NCBI RefSeq assembly: GCF_040412425.1
Contig: NC_089763.1
Span: forward strand, 55,565,087-55,629,086
DNA length: 64,000 nucleotides
Direction: 5' to 3'
From: Macrobrachium rosenbergii
Taxonomy: Eukaryota > Arthropoda > Malacostraca > Decapoda > Palaemonidae
The notes under the pieces were generated by a model, which saw nothing but the letters and a program-made list of their open reading frames with translations, was not told where the DNA came from and made no database searches. The translations under genes and the position numbers were made by a program. This document shows positions 13,301 through 31,128 of this stretch, in pieces (the first letter of the stretch is position 1; the number at the start of each line of letters is the position of its first letter).

Positions 13301-16300
13301 CTTTTACAGTGTGGGAATAGATCTAAGACACCCATCTTTTAATATTATTGCAGCTGGACGATTATCGTTAGGTTTCAAGTTGCAGTTTGATCTTTTTAAC
13401 ATCATTTCCATACAAAGTATTACACTTGTTAGCATGTAGAATTGTTTAGTTGAGGAATAAGAGAGTAGAGGTAAAATGATATGATGAACACTGCGTATAG
13501 CATACTTATTTTGTAAGTAAGATGTGTAAATTACTATGAATTTTTTTCTAGTTTTGTAACATAAATAATTTTAGTGTTTATTTTTCTCAAAAGATATTCC
13601 CATAATTTGCAGGAAAGTAAAACCATGTAGAATATGTAAAAGAAGAAAGAGGCAATGGCCTCAACCCCTGAAATGAACTCCTACCAGGAGTTAATTTTTA
13701 ACAAAATGTATATTACAGTCATCAATTTGATAATTTGGAACTACACTTTTTAAAATAAACATTCAAATTATGCAATTTGTCACTGACTTCAACAAAATAT
13801 CTTTTCCTCAAACAGCTCATTAAACGGACCCTTGAAATTTTTATGAAAATTGATGGATCCTTTAATGACCTTTTTGTGAGAAAAATCTTTTGTTGATGTC
13901 CCAGGCGATTTTCATCTCTGTAATCCGTACTTTAACAAAGGTGTGTCATTTACTTTTATCAAATGTATAATAGGAAGATTATAAACTATGGAATTATTTT
14001 TTTCCAAACCTTGCGTAGGTGGTGTTATTTCCTAGGAAATTTGTTTTTCATCTGGTGGAGATCTTTCCTGTAGATGTTTATTTAAATTAAATTTTTCGAA
14101 AGTATATTTCTTTGGATGTGTTCACATTACAGTAAAACATTCCACGAGTTCACATTGGAAAATTGTTTTGTACATATCACAGACAGGTTGAAAGCAAGTC
14201 AACGATCATGCATGGAGAACAAATCTTTGGTGAATACTGGATAACATATGCAACACAGTCTAGGACTACCAAGTGGTTGACGTATATTTAACCTGTTTAT
14301 GATGTGTGGGCAATAAGTTGCTTATGTGCGTTTATAACACGTTGTACTGCAGTGTGCACGACCCTTAAGCTCACAAATAAATATCACAACACTCATTAGT
14401 TGTGATTGGGAATTTTTATAATCATCATAGCTCTTTAACTTATCCTGGACAAAATTTATTGCTCGTATTAATATTCACAATTGACAAACATTTTCATAAA
14501 TCAAATACCAAAAAGACCATTGCCTTAAAGATCATACATCCATGACATTAAATGCCTGTATCTGAAAAAAAAGGGGGAAGCAAACAGCAGATGAGGATGA
14601 GTTAAAAACAAAGATTGTGAAGTGATGCATTTTTTTGGAAGTAACATTGTGGCCTCTTTGAAACTTATAAATAATAGTTTTTTAGTGGAGGGAATGAAAG
14701 CCCTCAAGAAATAGACAGTATGACATCGTGTAACATCAGCAGTATACGAATGTTGGTGTATATCAAAACAAGTTTTATATTCCAATTGTAACCCTTAACC
14801 ATTAAAGAGAATGACTGACACTCCCTGGTGAAAGTGAACTTATGAAAGATGGCTTAACAGAATAGCTCTTCTTATATCACAATCTAAATTACAGTTTTTG
14901 AGAAAAAGTTAAATTTGTCTCTGAGACAGAAAAACGGTATCCAGCAGCAATGAAAATAAAAGCTATGATGCTTGTAAAATTATTAACAAGTATACCTACC
15001 ATGCTGGCCTATCACGAGTTTTTGAAAGAGCTGCAACAAGGAAAGTTTGGAATCGAAGGTTACACTAACAACATAGTATTCTAAATCATTATGTACGAAA
15101 CTATCATCGCAGTGAATCAAGACAAAACACATTTGAAATTAAGTTGTCAACAGACTTAATTTTCCTAATGTCTGCTTCATATTACTCACTACACCACATA
15201 GAGATTTATCCCAGATCTCTGTTCAGGCTAACTACAACTGAAGTTGGTATTTGGTTATGAAAAGGGAGACCAGTACTTAAAGAAAAGCTGTAGTCTTTAC
15301 ATATAAACTGTAGTACTTGCTGTGCCAATAATGATGTTACTTGTAAAGATTACAAAAGTTAAAGATCTAAGGATACAACTGTGTGGAACATCAGACAAGA
15401 GAAGGATAATTTCTTTAAAACTCCCATAGCATTATAGTCTTTTGCTGCTCATTACTTAGAAACTTTGAGGGAGGTAAAGTATATAGTCTCCGAGTACCTA
15501 ATTTACAAAGTGTATATACAAAAACTTTCAGCTGATCAAAACATAGACAGAAAAATAGTTTAAACAAGTTTGGACTGGTATCTATTTTTAAAGGTTATTC
15601 TCTGGTGTATCAGTTGAGATTTAAAAGGTATGTATCTGTTGAAATTTGAAAGGTCATCGCAAGTATAATGACTGCTGTTTTCTATAAGGATTCTTGCTGT
15701 CCGGAAGTAAACCTCTAGAATTTATCTAGACCAGTGGTGTTTTTACAAATATCTTTCCACGGACCATGGAAACCATTGGGATTATAGAAATTGGCTTGAC
15801 ATTGTTCGAATCGACTATTATTGGGGTTAACATAATTTCCTCTAACTTGCTGCATGAAGATTGTAGTGAAATTTTATGTCTGATCAGGGTTTGTGAAGCT
15901 TTGTATGTTGAGGAGAATGATTACTAGTATGAATAATGGCAAAGATAGTAGAGGTAACTATGAGAATAACTGTGGCATTGTTTACATGGGAAGGTATATG
16001 GTAGGTTTTGATTGATAAAATATGACATAGAAGAGAAGTGTTAGTAGGGAAGAGCAATGTAGTTTTAGACAAAAAAGAGGATGTTTGGATCAAGTATTTA
16101 TTTTGAAATATTTGTATAAGAAATATGAAAGTAAAGGGAAATGTTTTTATTGTGTACACAAACCATTGTAATTAAAGGAACAGAATTCGTAGGTGTTGCT
16201 GGTATGCCAGATGATGAAAATGAGAAGAGGTGAATGACGGAACAGGCTGGGGAAAACGGAAATATCTCGGTGAAGATTTGCCGTAAAATGTATTCATGTA

Positions 16301-17124
16301 AAAATTTTAATATAATTGGAATTGTTGAGCTGATATGACTCTGTTTAATTGCTAGTTAGATAGTGAATTATAATCAAGACAAAAGGTGGGAAATTTGGAA
16401 TTAAAAGTTTGTCTAGTGAATGTGTGACACGAAGTATTGAAGAGATAGGAAATGCAATGATAAGATCAGTGTTTTAAGATGGTAGTGTCATATGGAAAGG
16501 AGGAGGAGGATTGGGTGAAAGGTGCATATAATTCAGCAATTGTTAAAGGGAGGAGAATGAAAATTGAGAAAGTGCTGGGTTTTATTATTTTTTTGACAAG
16601 GCTAACATTGTCCCTGTTTCATAGACTTTTTACTTTGTTGGAATTTCTTTGTTACTCATCTACTTTTATTCTGTATCATGTTAATTTCCTACTTCTGTAT
16701 TTCTTTTCTGTACTGGGTTGTTTTTATTGTTGGGGACTTGGGCTTAGTACCATAATGCTTTTTGAGCTAGGGCTGAACCTTTTGGATGCTAATAATGATA
16801 GTAGCAGATGGGTAGAAGAGGTCAGGGAATGAAAAGGTTTGAATATAAGAGCCTGCAAGGTCGAGTCAAGAACCGTCTTCCGGATATGGCAGTATTTTTG
16901 TCTTTTGTGGTCCAAGTCCCACCTTGCTTCTGGCCAGCATGCAATGGCCTACGGGTCTTTGCAGGAACATTCCGATGCTCTAACTTCATTTCTGCTAAGG
17001 TTTCAAAAATGTCACTTTCTTTGATTTTGAAAAACAAAACGCAGTTGAAAGGGGTGGAGAGTCTTTCTAGCACGTGAAATTTTGTATACTACCACAAAGA
17101 AAAACGAAACAGAGGATATAGTTT
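10341..17124. other. Long gene-free AT-rich stretch
   Basis: No microsatellite of note, no recognisable element and no convincing ORF. The short ORFs (for example 12331-12609 minus, 14525-14785 minus, 15884-16159 minus, 16479-16832 plus) have low-complexity AT-driven composition and no motif I can name. This is the longest quiet stretch in the window and could be intronic. I cannot identify exons. Confidence 0.4.
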
Positions 17125-17194
17125 GACCGGTTTTGTCTATTATACATTATCAGAAAGACTCCATTTGAAAATGTTGATATAAGCAAAACCGGTC
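17125..17194. repeat. Short inverted repeat (GACCGGTTTTG)
   Basis: GACCGGTTTTG at 17125-17135 is exactly complementary to CAAAACCGGTC at 17184-17194, giving an 11-bp stem with a 48-nt loop. It lies just outside the TA array next to the Penelope-like copies and may be a relict of another copy's terminus. Confidence 0.6.
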
Positions 17195-17227
17195 ACGACC
17201 ACATCCACTGCTCCACTTTTCATGAGT

Positions 17228-18243
<1,016 letters not shown>

Positions 18244-19299
18244 CTGAATGAGTCGTTACCAACCGGTGAAGAAAAACAACAAATCAACTTCTTTTTCAAG
18301 GACAAATGTCAAGTTGCTACTGAGTAGAAGAAAAGGTGCTGAAAAAGATTGTTTCTAATCACGTAAAACCGGTTAATGAAAGTGATAATGTCTGTCTCAG
18401 GATTTACTATAAAAATAAGAAATTAAAAAACCTATTCATTCGCAATAGACCAGCTTTAAAGGGGGTTCCTGACAGTCATCATGTGGTATATCAGTATTCC
18501 TGCAAAAGGGTAGGATGTAACTCCACATATATTGGATATGCCACTTGCGCTGTCGGAGAGAGATTTCGCATGCACATGCAGACAGGATCAATCAAAAATC
18601 ACCTTGTAGACTTTCATGGCGGGACAAAAATAACGAAAAGACAGCTTACTGAATGTGTAAAAATTCTATGAAGTAATAATTCTGTGGGGTACTTGAGGAT
18701 GACAGATGCCATCTTAATAAAAGACATGATACCTTCCTTAAGCTCTCAGGACGAAGGATGCGAAAGGTTTTTCAAAATTTTTAAGCACTGACCATTTTCT
18801 AAATTGTTTTTTGTTTTTAGCGAAGTTCTGAACATTTTCTAGTTTTATATATGTATTCGTAAGAGTACATATAATTGTTAGTTTATTTTTGATTTGTTAA
18901 ACACCTAATTCTTTGTATAGTTATTCCGTTGTTTTAACCATTAACAGTTGCCCACTCTTTGATTTGTTACATGTTAACAGTAACTCCATGAAAATTGTAA
19001 TAGTTTAACCACTTGTTTACTTATTTGTAATTGTTATGTTTAGTCGTGAAATGCTGTAAATATTTTAGTCTAGCACGATTATGGACGAAGTACGGTCCGA
19101 AAGCTCGCTTTGGAGACAAAAATAAAAGGAATTATTAAGAAGTGGCTTTCTTTTATAATTCTACGAACTTCGAGTAGTGAAGTGAAGAGTGAATACGGAA
19201 CATTGGAAAGAACAAGTATCAAAATAGTTAAAGTTCGCAGTCATCTACCGTTCAACGAAACCTGCATAATAAACAAACTGCTGCCTATTTATACAAATA
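18244..19299 (+). mobile_element. Penelope-like element copy, 5'-truncated (right arm)
   Basis: Inverted partner of the left copy. The arms 17354-18243 and 18374-19268 are closely similar over about 890 bp. This copy extends about 130 bp further upstream (18244-18373), into sequence that reads as preceding PLE coding DNA (LLSRRK, then VLKKIVSNHVKPVNE across a frame change). Beyond the stop codon lies a 3' region with a stem-loop near 19081-19106. The element ends near the TA array starting at 19302. Confidence 0.85.
18336..18671 (+). pseudogene. Penelope-like GIY-YIG endonuclease, truncated
   Basis: This 111-codon reading frame is the C-terminal endonuclease of a Penelope-like retroelement. 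Such elements pair a reverse transcriptase with a GIY-YIG nuclease that nicks the target. Visible motifs are HHVVYQYSC (around residues 48-56), GCNSTYIGYAT, ERFRMH with the conserved arginine, and KNHLVDFHG. It ends at a TGA (18669-18671) where the left-arm copy has TGT. The family C-terminus continues in the same frame for about 35 more codons downstream. No RT is upstream, so no functional protein is expected. Confidence 0.85.
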
Positions 19300-20901
<1,602 letters not shown>

Positions 20902-20953
20902 AGGAACTTTAAGCACAGAAGTACAGACTCACACACACACATATGTGTGTGTG

Positions 20954-21150
<197 letters not shown>

Positions 21151-22448
21151 AATTTCAAAATAACATGTTTACTAAAACCTTATAAGTTGAGGTGATGTAA
21201 GGGTCCTTACAGCTACTGAAATGTGTAATTTACCTTGTTCAGTCTGTTGCAGACGCTGGTAAGATTAATTTGAAATCCCAACTCAAAACAGATAGACTTT
21301 CAGTCTTTAGCTTAAAACATGTCTTGTTAGGAAGAGGTTAAGGGTGTAGAAAAATCCAAAACTCTACTCAGACTTGAAATATGAGAAAATTAATTAATTT
21401 TGCCATAGCCATTTTGTTTTAGAGTAAACTTGGTTTCAGCCAAACTAAATGAAAGTATTTGAAAATTATGTTTTGCTATTGAGATATGCTGCAAATTGTT
21501 TTGGGGTTTATTGTATCTGGGATTTCTAGAGGATAAAACAAAGCATGTTATGTATTCATAGATGTTTCTAGATCGTTCATTGTATTTAAGAGACGCTCAT
21601 ACTTGTACAATTAGGTTTTCCATATCGACGTCCTACCAAAGGAAATTTTAGCAGGCATCTTCTCTTTTGCATTTATTTACACAGATAATATACAGTTCTG
21701 GCAAGTTCCTTTGTAAATAGTTAAAATAACCAAATCTATGGCACCATAGATTATAATTTTCTACTGTGCACCTGAAGTTTCTTTTGCCTTGTGGGAACTC
21801 TCCTTTTTTATTAATGAGTCAAATTTGATTATACCAGCACGTTTCACAGCTTTCTGGCCGTGGTGAGCAGAAAATGACAGTGTTAAAGAGGCGTCAAGCG
21901 TGCCTCATATATGGCTTCCTGGTGGTGGAGCTGTCCCAGTATTTTGCAGTCTCCTTGAATGTGAGGCAGTTCTTAGTTAAGTGCTTGTCCTGGGGGCTTG
22001 ATGATTTTCCTTACTCGAAGTCAGAATGATGTTTGAGTTTATCTTCTTTACAGGGATCTCGATGAGTATTGCTGAATAATGCTAATAGTAGATTTAAAAA
22101 AGTGGTAGATGCCAGTCGTCATTATATGTTTGTTTTTGGTGCGTGCCATACCTGGTTGGGAAAAATTGTTTTGTGGTTTTAGGTATATTACAAAGTTCTT
22201 TCCCCTTGTATGCAGCAAGTTCATGAAATGTCACCTGATGCTCGACTTCATATGCCAGCATTCAAAATTCTTAACTTATGAAACTTTAAGTTTTAAAGGA
22301 ATGAGGACTTTCATGCCATTCCGAGAAAATGTAGTTAAGGAAAATGACATGAATATTTTGATTTATTATTGGTATGCCATAAACTATAGGGATTTATGAA
22401 ACAGTGAGTGATATAATTGAGACTTACTTGTCCATTTGTTGCTTGCAC

Positions 22449-22449
<1 letters not shown>
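21151..22449. other. Gene-free DNA
   Basis: One plus-strand ORF (22109-22399, 96 codons) has no family resemblance that I can see. Nothing else is supported. Confidence 0.4.
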
Positions 22450-22515
<66 letters not shown>

Positions 22516-22535
22516 TTTAGTAGTAGTAGTAGTAG
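22450..22535. repeat. (ATT)n followed by (TAG)n
   Basis: About 22 ATT units, then six TAG units. Confidence 0.95.
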
Positions 22536-23189
22536 GTATGGAAAAACGTGGCGTTGGTAAGCCTTATGATTTCATCTCAGGGAAAAAAATTTTAAAGTCA
22601 TGACGCAGCCTAAAAATACAGGGTATTGTCGATGGAACTATATCGAGCTACATCAAATGCATCAGTTTGTTATCTGCAATCGCATAATTGCTGTTCAGTG
22701 AAAAAAGTCTTTGCTTTGAAATGAAATGTTTATCCGTGAGCTTGATTTCGTAAGGTAATTATCATCAACTTGATGTTTACCTTTGTTACGCTCTCTGTCA
22801 AAGTCATTGAGACATTTTATACTTCGCTGCCCGTGACGCACCTTTACCCTTGGAATCTAGAAATCGAAGGATAAATCCCTCGGAAAAAAAATCGAAGTAA
22901 TTCGTTATTATTCCGAACTCAACATGGTTCGTGCGGTGCTAATTCACTGGAATATTACCTTGAATAATTCTTGTAATTTTGAAAGTGGAGCATGAAAACC
23001 CTATTAAAACTTTCAAGACCACGAAGGAGAAGGGAATTTACCAAGGGCCACATCTGTAACAGCAGCGCCTCTTATGCAAGAGCAAAGTAAAATAGTGAAC
23101 AAATTACACACGTGTTGAGCAAACGCATGTTGTCAAAAATCCTAGAATTGTGTTTTAGTCCACATAACTGGTGATGTTTCTTGTAGCCT

Positions 23190-23239
23190 TTATTATTATT
23201 ATTATTATAATAATAATAATAATTATTATTATTATTATT

Positions 23240-23270
<31 letters not shown>

Positions 23271-23272
23271 CT
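23190..23272. repeat. Mirror-arranged ATT/AAT array with GTT tail
   Basis: ATT units switch to AAT units and back to ATT units, making a self-complementary trinucleotide block (about 23190-23243), then a GTT run to 23272. Confidence 0.9.
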
Positions 23273-23581
23273 ATAACTTTACTCACGTTGTCACCAGAGT
23301 TATTTAAGAGAGCAAGCGTTTTCATGCGATGCTTCGTGGGCTAAGAAGTGTAAATTCTCAAAAAAGGGGAATTTGGTAACGGCATGTTCCACAAATTCTT
23401 ATTCTCTTACCTTCCTCTGACTGTGAATAATGTTGCAAAATGTTGGAAGCTCTGTATCATCATTTCTTCAGACGTGATGTGCTTTGTTTCTTAGTATGGA
23501 AGCAAGCTTAAAGTAGAAATGTTTGTGTATTTCATCTTATGCATTGTTTTACAAGGGATTGTAACAATTACAAGGAAAAAA

Positions 23582-23960
23582 CAAGTAAAAAATGCGCCGA
23601 AGTTTCTCCAGCGCAACCGAGTTTTCTGTATAGTGTATAATGCTGTACGAACCGCGGCCTATGAAACTTTCAGCCACGGCCCGGTGGTGGCATGTCCTAT
23701 AGCGTTGCTAGACACACGATCATGGCTAACTTTAACATTAAATAAAATAAAAACTGCTGAGGTTAGAGGGCTGCAATTAGGTATGTTTGATGATTGGAGG
23801 GTGGATGATCAACATACCAATTTACAGCCCTCTAGCATCAGTAGTTTTTAAGATCTGAGGGCGGACGAAAAAAGTGCGGACAGAAAAAAGTGCGAACAGA
23901 AAAAGTGCGGACGGACAGACAAAGCCGGCACAATAGTTTTCTATTACTGAAAACTAAAAC
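23582..23960 (+). mobile_element. Foldback element, copy 1
   Basis: Member of a four-copy family (others at 24757, 28311 and 34384). The 5' segment reads AAGTAAAAAATGCGCCGAAG. The centre is a long hairpin with arms 23750-23790 and 23807-23850 (core AGAGGGCTGCAATT and its complement). The 3' end is a small hairpin formed by AGTTTTCT and AGAAAACT-like repeats. There is no coding capacity: the 110-codon ORF crossing it changes character inside the hairpin. It is probably a non-autonomous DNA element or a structured SINE-like repeat. Confidence 0.85.
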
Positions 23961-24756
23961 TGGGTGAGTCAGTAGGTTTTAGCTAATAACGTTGTTATTC
24001 TCTTGTTAAATGTATGCACCAACCATACTTGATTCGTAAGTAATATGACAGAAATGTCGCTTACGTGATATCAAGGTTGAGAACAGCCAAAATAAGAAGA
24101 AAGAAATAAATATGGTCATAAAATTTTGAAATGCATTTAAAGTAGCTTCAACGCATAGGTTTAATTCTTTAACAGCCAGTTCATAAAGAATTTATTTGCT
24201 TAAAGCTCCCCATCATTGGCGTAGGAATTTAATATATATGGTATTTTGTTTTCCAAATAGTTAAAAATGCAAGAGCATCCATTATCGAGGAGGGTGATCG
24301 TTGTCCCTTTTTGGATGTTATCCACTGAAAAAATGCCAAACACAAAACTATGTCGTTGTTATTCGAGCCAGCATTGATTACATTTATTATGCATATCATG
24401 ACTGCAATATTGATTATTTCCGTAATTGAATAATAGCGTCATAAATTGAACAAATAGCGTTGTTGCACAAGCTAAAGTTACTTAGATTAGCTGACAGTCG
24501 AAAATTGGACAGTAATTTAGTATAATAAGAGTTTCGTGTTTATTTACAAAAATTAGTATGACGCAGGAACGAATTAAGCTTCATTACGCTCCCTTCTTTA
24601 TAATAAAAGCTCACGGGGTGTACTCTTCTAATGCTGGACAAGTGCATACAGACAGACAGACAGAGAAATGGAGCGAGAGGTCATACGGAACATAATGAAA
24701 CGTGATGTTTATGTGGATGTTCGTTTTATATTGGACATGTCATGCACAATAATAAA

Positions 24757-25124
24757 CAAGTAAAAAATGCGCCGAAGTTTCTTCGGCGCAATCGAGGTTT
24801 CTGTACAGCGTTTAATGCTGTATGAAACTCTCAGCTGCGGCCCATGAAACTTTCAGCCACCGCCCGGTGGTGGCATGTGTTGTTGGCACCTACAGCGCCG
24901 CCAGACGCACCTTCATGACTAACTTTAACCTTAAATAAAGTAAAAACCACTGAGGCTAGAGGGCTGCAATTAGGTATGTTTGATGATTGGAGGGTGGGTG
25001 ATCAACATACCAATTTGCAGCCCTCTAGCCTCAGTAGTTTTTAAGATCTGAGGGCGGACAGAAAAAGTACGGACGGATAGACAAATGGCCATCCCAGTAG
25101 TTTTTTTTTACAGAAAACTAAAAC
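24757..25124 (+). mobile_element. Foldback element, copy 2
   Basis: The best preserved copy. The 5' hairpin at 24770-24790 is perfect (GCGCCGAAG, 3-nt loop, CTTCGGCGC). The central hairpin arms are at about 24943-24984 and 25000-25042. The terminal hairpin is formed by AGTTTT and AAAACT near 25097-25122. An internal segment containing ATGAAACT and CAGCC is duplicated in tandem (about 24826-24865) relative to copies 1 and 3. Confidence 0.88.
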
Positions 25125-27477
<2,353 letters not shown>

Positions 27478-27489
27478 CATGCATGTATA

Positions 27490-27872
27490 TACACATTAGT
27501 TTAATATACCGAAACAGCAGAGAACAACAGCAGGAGTTTCCTAACGAATGCCATGCTTTCATAATAGGAAAAACCTTTGCTTGTTTTTATCGGCCGAGAG
27601 AGCACTCTGAGCCAATCGGAATTCTTGGCAGCGCCTGGTGCGCCCTCACACACAATGATTCTGCGCCTGTAATATTTTACTGCTTTTGTAATGCTCTTGG
27701 AGAACAGATACTGTTACAAAGATGGGCGAAAACTTGCATTGTTCCCACGGGAATTTTGACTTCTTTTTTCTCTCTTTTTCCGTTTTGTGTATGGAGCTGT
27801 TGTAACAATGATCTCAATGCTAACGAGATTCAGATGAGCTTCCTCTTGCCACGCAACACATTTTTGGAGTAG
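27490..27872 (+). other. Unrecognised open segment, about 125 codons
   Basis: After the microsatellite the plus frame stays open to 27872. The peptide is mixed and not low-complexity: it includes [28 protein letters not shown] and a hydrophobic [11 protein letters not shown] stretch. I recognise no domain. Being the tail of a microsatellite-driven ORF with no independent start, it may be chance, or a relict of an unidentified element. Confidence 0.2.
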
Positions 27873-28310
27873 GCGGAACCTTTTTTTATCATTCTTATTT
27901 TCCTGTGACGGTTTCGGGTGATGGCGGTGTTGAATTTCATGGGCGTTGTCGTGAATTGCATGCAGTATTATTCGTTTTTCCTTAACGCAATAGACGTAAT
28001 TTTTTTCAATCTATTATTACGATAATGGCAATGTCAAGGTCTCACCGTTATGACACTATTCATTTCACGAGTTTTTTGTGAACATGTTGCATAATTTTGT
28101 TGAGCATATATATATACAGTTCCTTGCGTCGATAAATGAACTTTCCAAAGTTATAAAATATGACCTTTTATGTTTGAATTACTGAATGTTACAGATGAAA
28201 TACCAGCAAGAGATTAAGAATTATTACTGGTGGCATGCACGCACGTCTTGTAGGAATAATGAAGGCATGGAAGATGTAAAGGAACGGACGGGAAGGCCTG
28301 GAAGATGCTT

Positions 28311-28664
28311 AAAAAAAAAAAAAAAAAAAAATATGTGCCGGTTTCTTCGGCGCAATCGAGTTTTCTGTACAACGTATAATGCTGTATGAAATTTCAGCCA
28401 CGGCCCGTAGGTGGTCTATGTTGTTGGTACTTATAGCGCTGGCAGGCGTACGATTATAACTTTAACCTTAAATAAAATAAACACTACTGAGGCTAGAGGG
28501 GTGCAATATGGTATGTTTGATGATTTGAGGGTGTATGATCAGCATACCGATTTGCAGCCCTCTAGCCTCAGTAGTTTTTAACATCTGAAGGAGGATAGGA
28601 AAGGAAAAGTGCGGACGGACAGACAAAGCCATTCAATAGTTTTCTTTGACAGAAAACTAAAAAC
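28311..28664 (+). mobile_element. Foldback element, copy 3
   Basis: Same family as copies 1, 2 and 4. It begins after a pure A run of about 20 bases in place of the usual AAGTAAAAA lead. The central hairpin arms are at about 28482-28528 and 28536-28578. The 3' hairpin reads AGTTTTCTTTGACAGAAAAC. Confidence 0.85.
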
Positions 28665-28725
28665 GAGGAACAATTTATTAATTCTTGCTACATAAAATAG
28701 AGAACATCTTGAAAATCAGGCGCGA

Positions 28726-29018
28726 AGATGGATGGATCAGTAATAACATCAGAGAAAATTAAGAAAAACGCTGAGCAAAGCACTTGTGAACGGCCATGAA
28801 TAAGAGATATGAGTGGGATCATTTTGACTGATGTACCAAAAGCTGCAGGAGACTTGGACGCAGACATGAATGAATTCACAGTTATTGAAGTGCATTCGGC
28901 GATAAAGAAACTTAGGATACGGGAACCACTGAGCTATTATGTAATCACTGCGAAGATGATTGTTGCAGAAAATGAAGTGATACCCCTTGTTCTATGGAAT
29001 GATGACACAGTCTCATGA
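28726..29018 (+). pseudogene. RTE-type LINE reverse transcriptase fragment
   Basis: The plus frame reads DGSVITSEK, then an in-frame TGA, then a segment ending EFTVIEVHSAIKKLRIREPL and ITAKMIVA. This follows the usual pattern just upstream of the RT palm in RTE-type LINEs: DG.V.T...K, then T..EV..AI.KL..GKA.G.D.I..EMI. Where the family has GKAPG, this copy has a diverged REPLS. It covers about 95 codons and is bounded by unrelated sequence and a GA array at 29054, so it is an old fragment. Confidence 0.65.
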
Positions 29019-29047
29019 TTAGGAATTAGAAGTCATGGTAACGGTAC

Positions 29048-29515
<468 letters not shown>

Positions 29516-29518
29516 ATA

Positions 29519-30969
<1,451 letters not shown>

Positions 30970-31042
<73 letters not shown>

Positions 31043-31128
31043 TATATAAATATATATATATATTATATATACACACATACACACACACACATATATGTGT
31101 GTGTGTATATATATATTAGATGACTAGA
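30970..31128. repeat. (TA)n/(CA)n/(TG)n compound array
   Basis: TA array with TAAATA interruptions, then short CA, TA, TG and TA runs. Confidence 0.95.

Noticed and set aside
23519..23851. 110-codon ORF overlapping foldback copy 1
   Set aside because: It starts outside the element and ends inside the hairpin. The same DNA in the other copies is not open, so it is chance.
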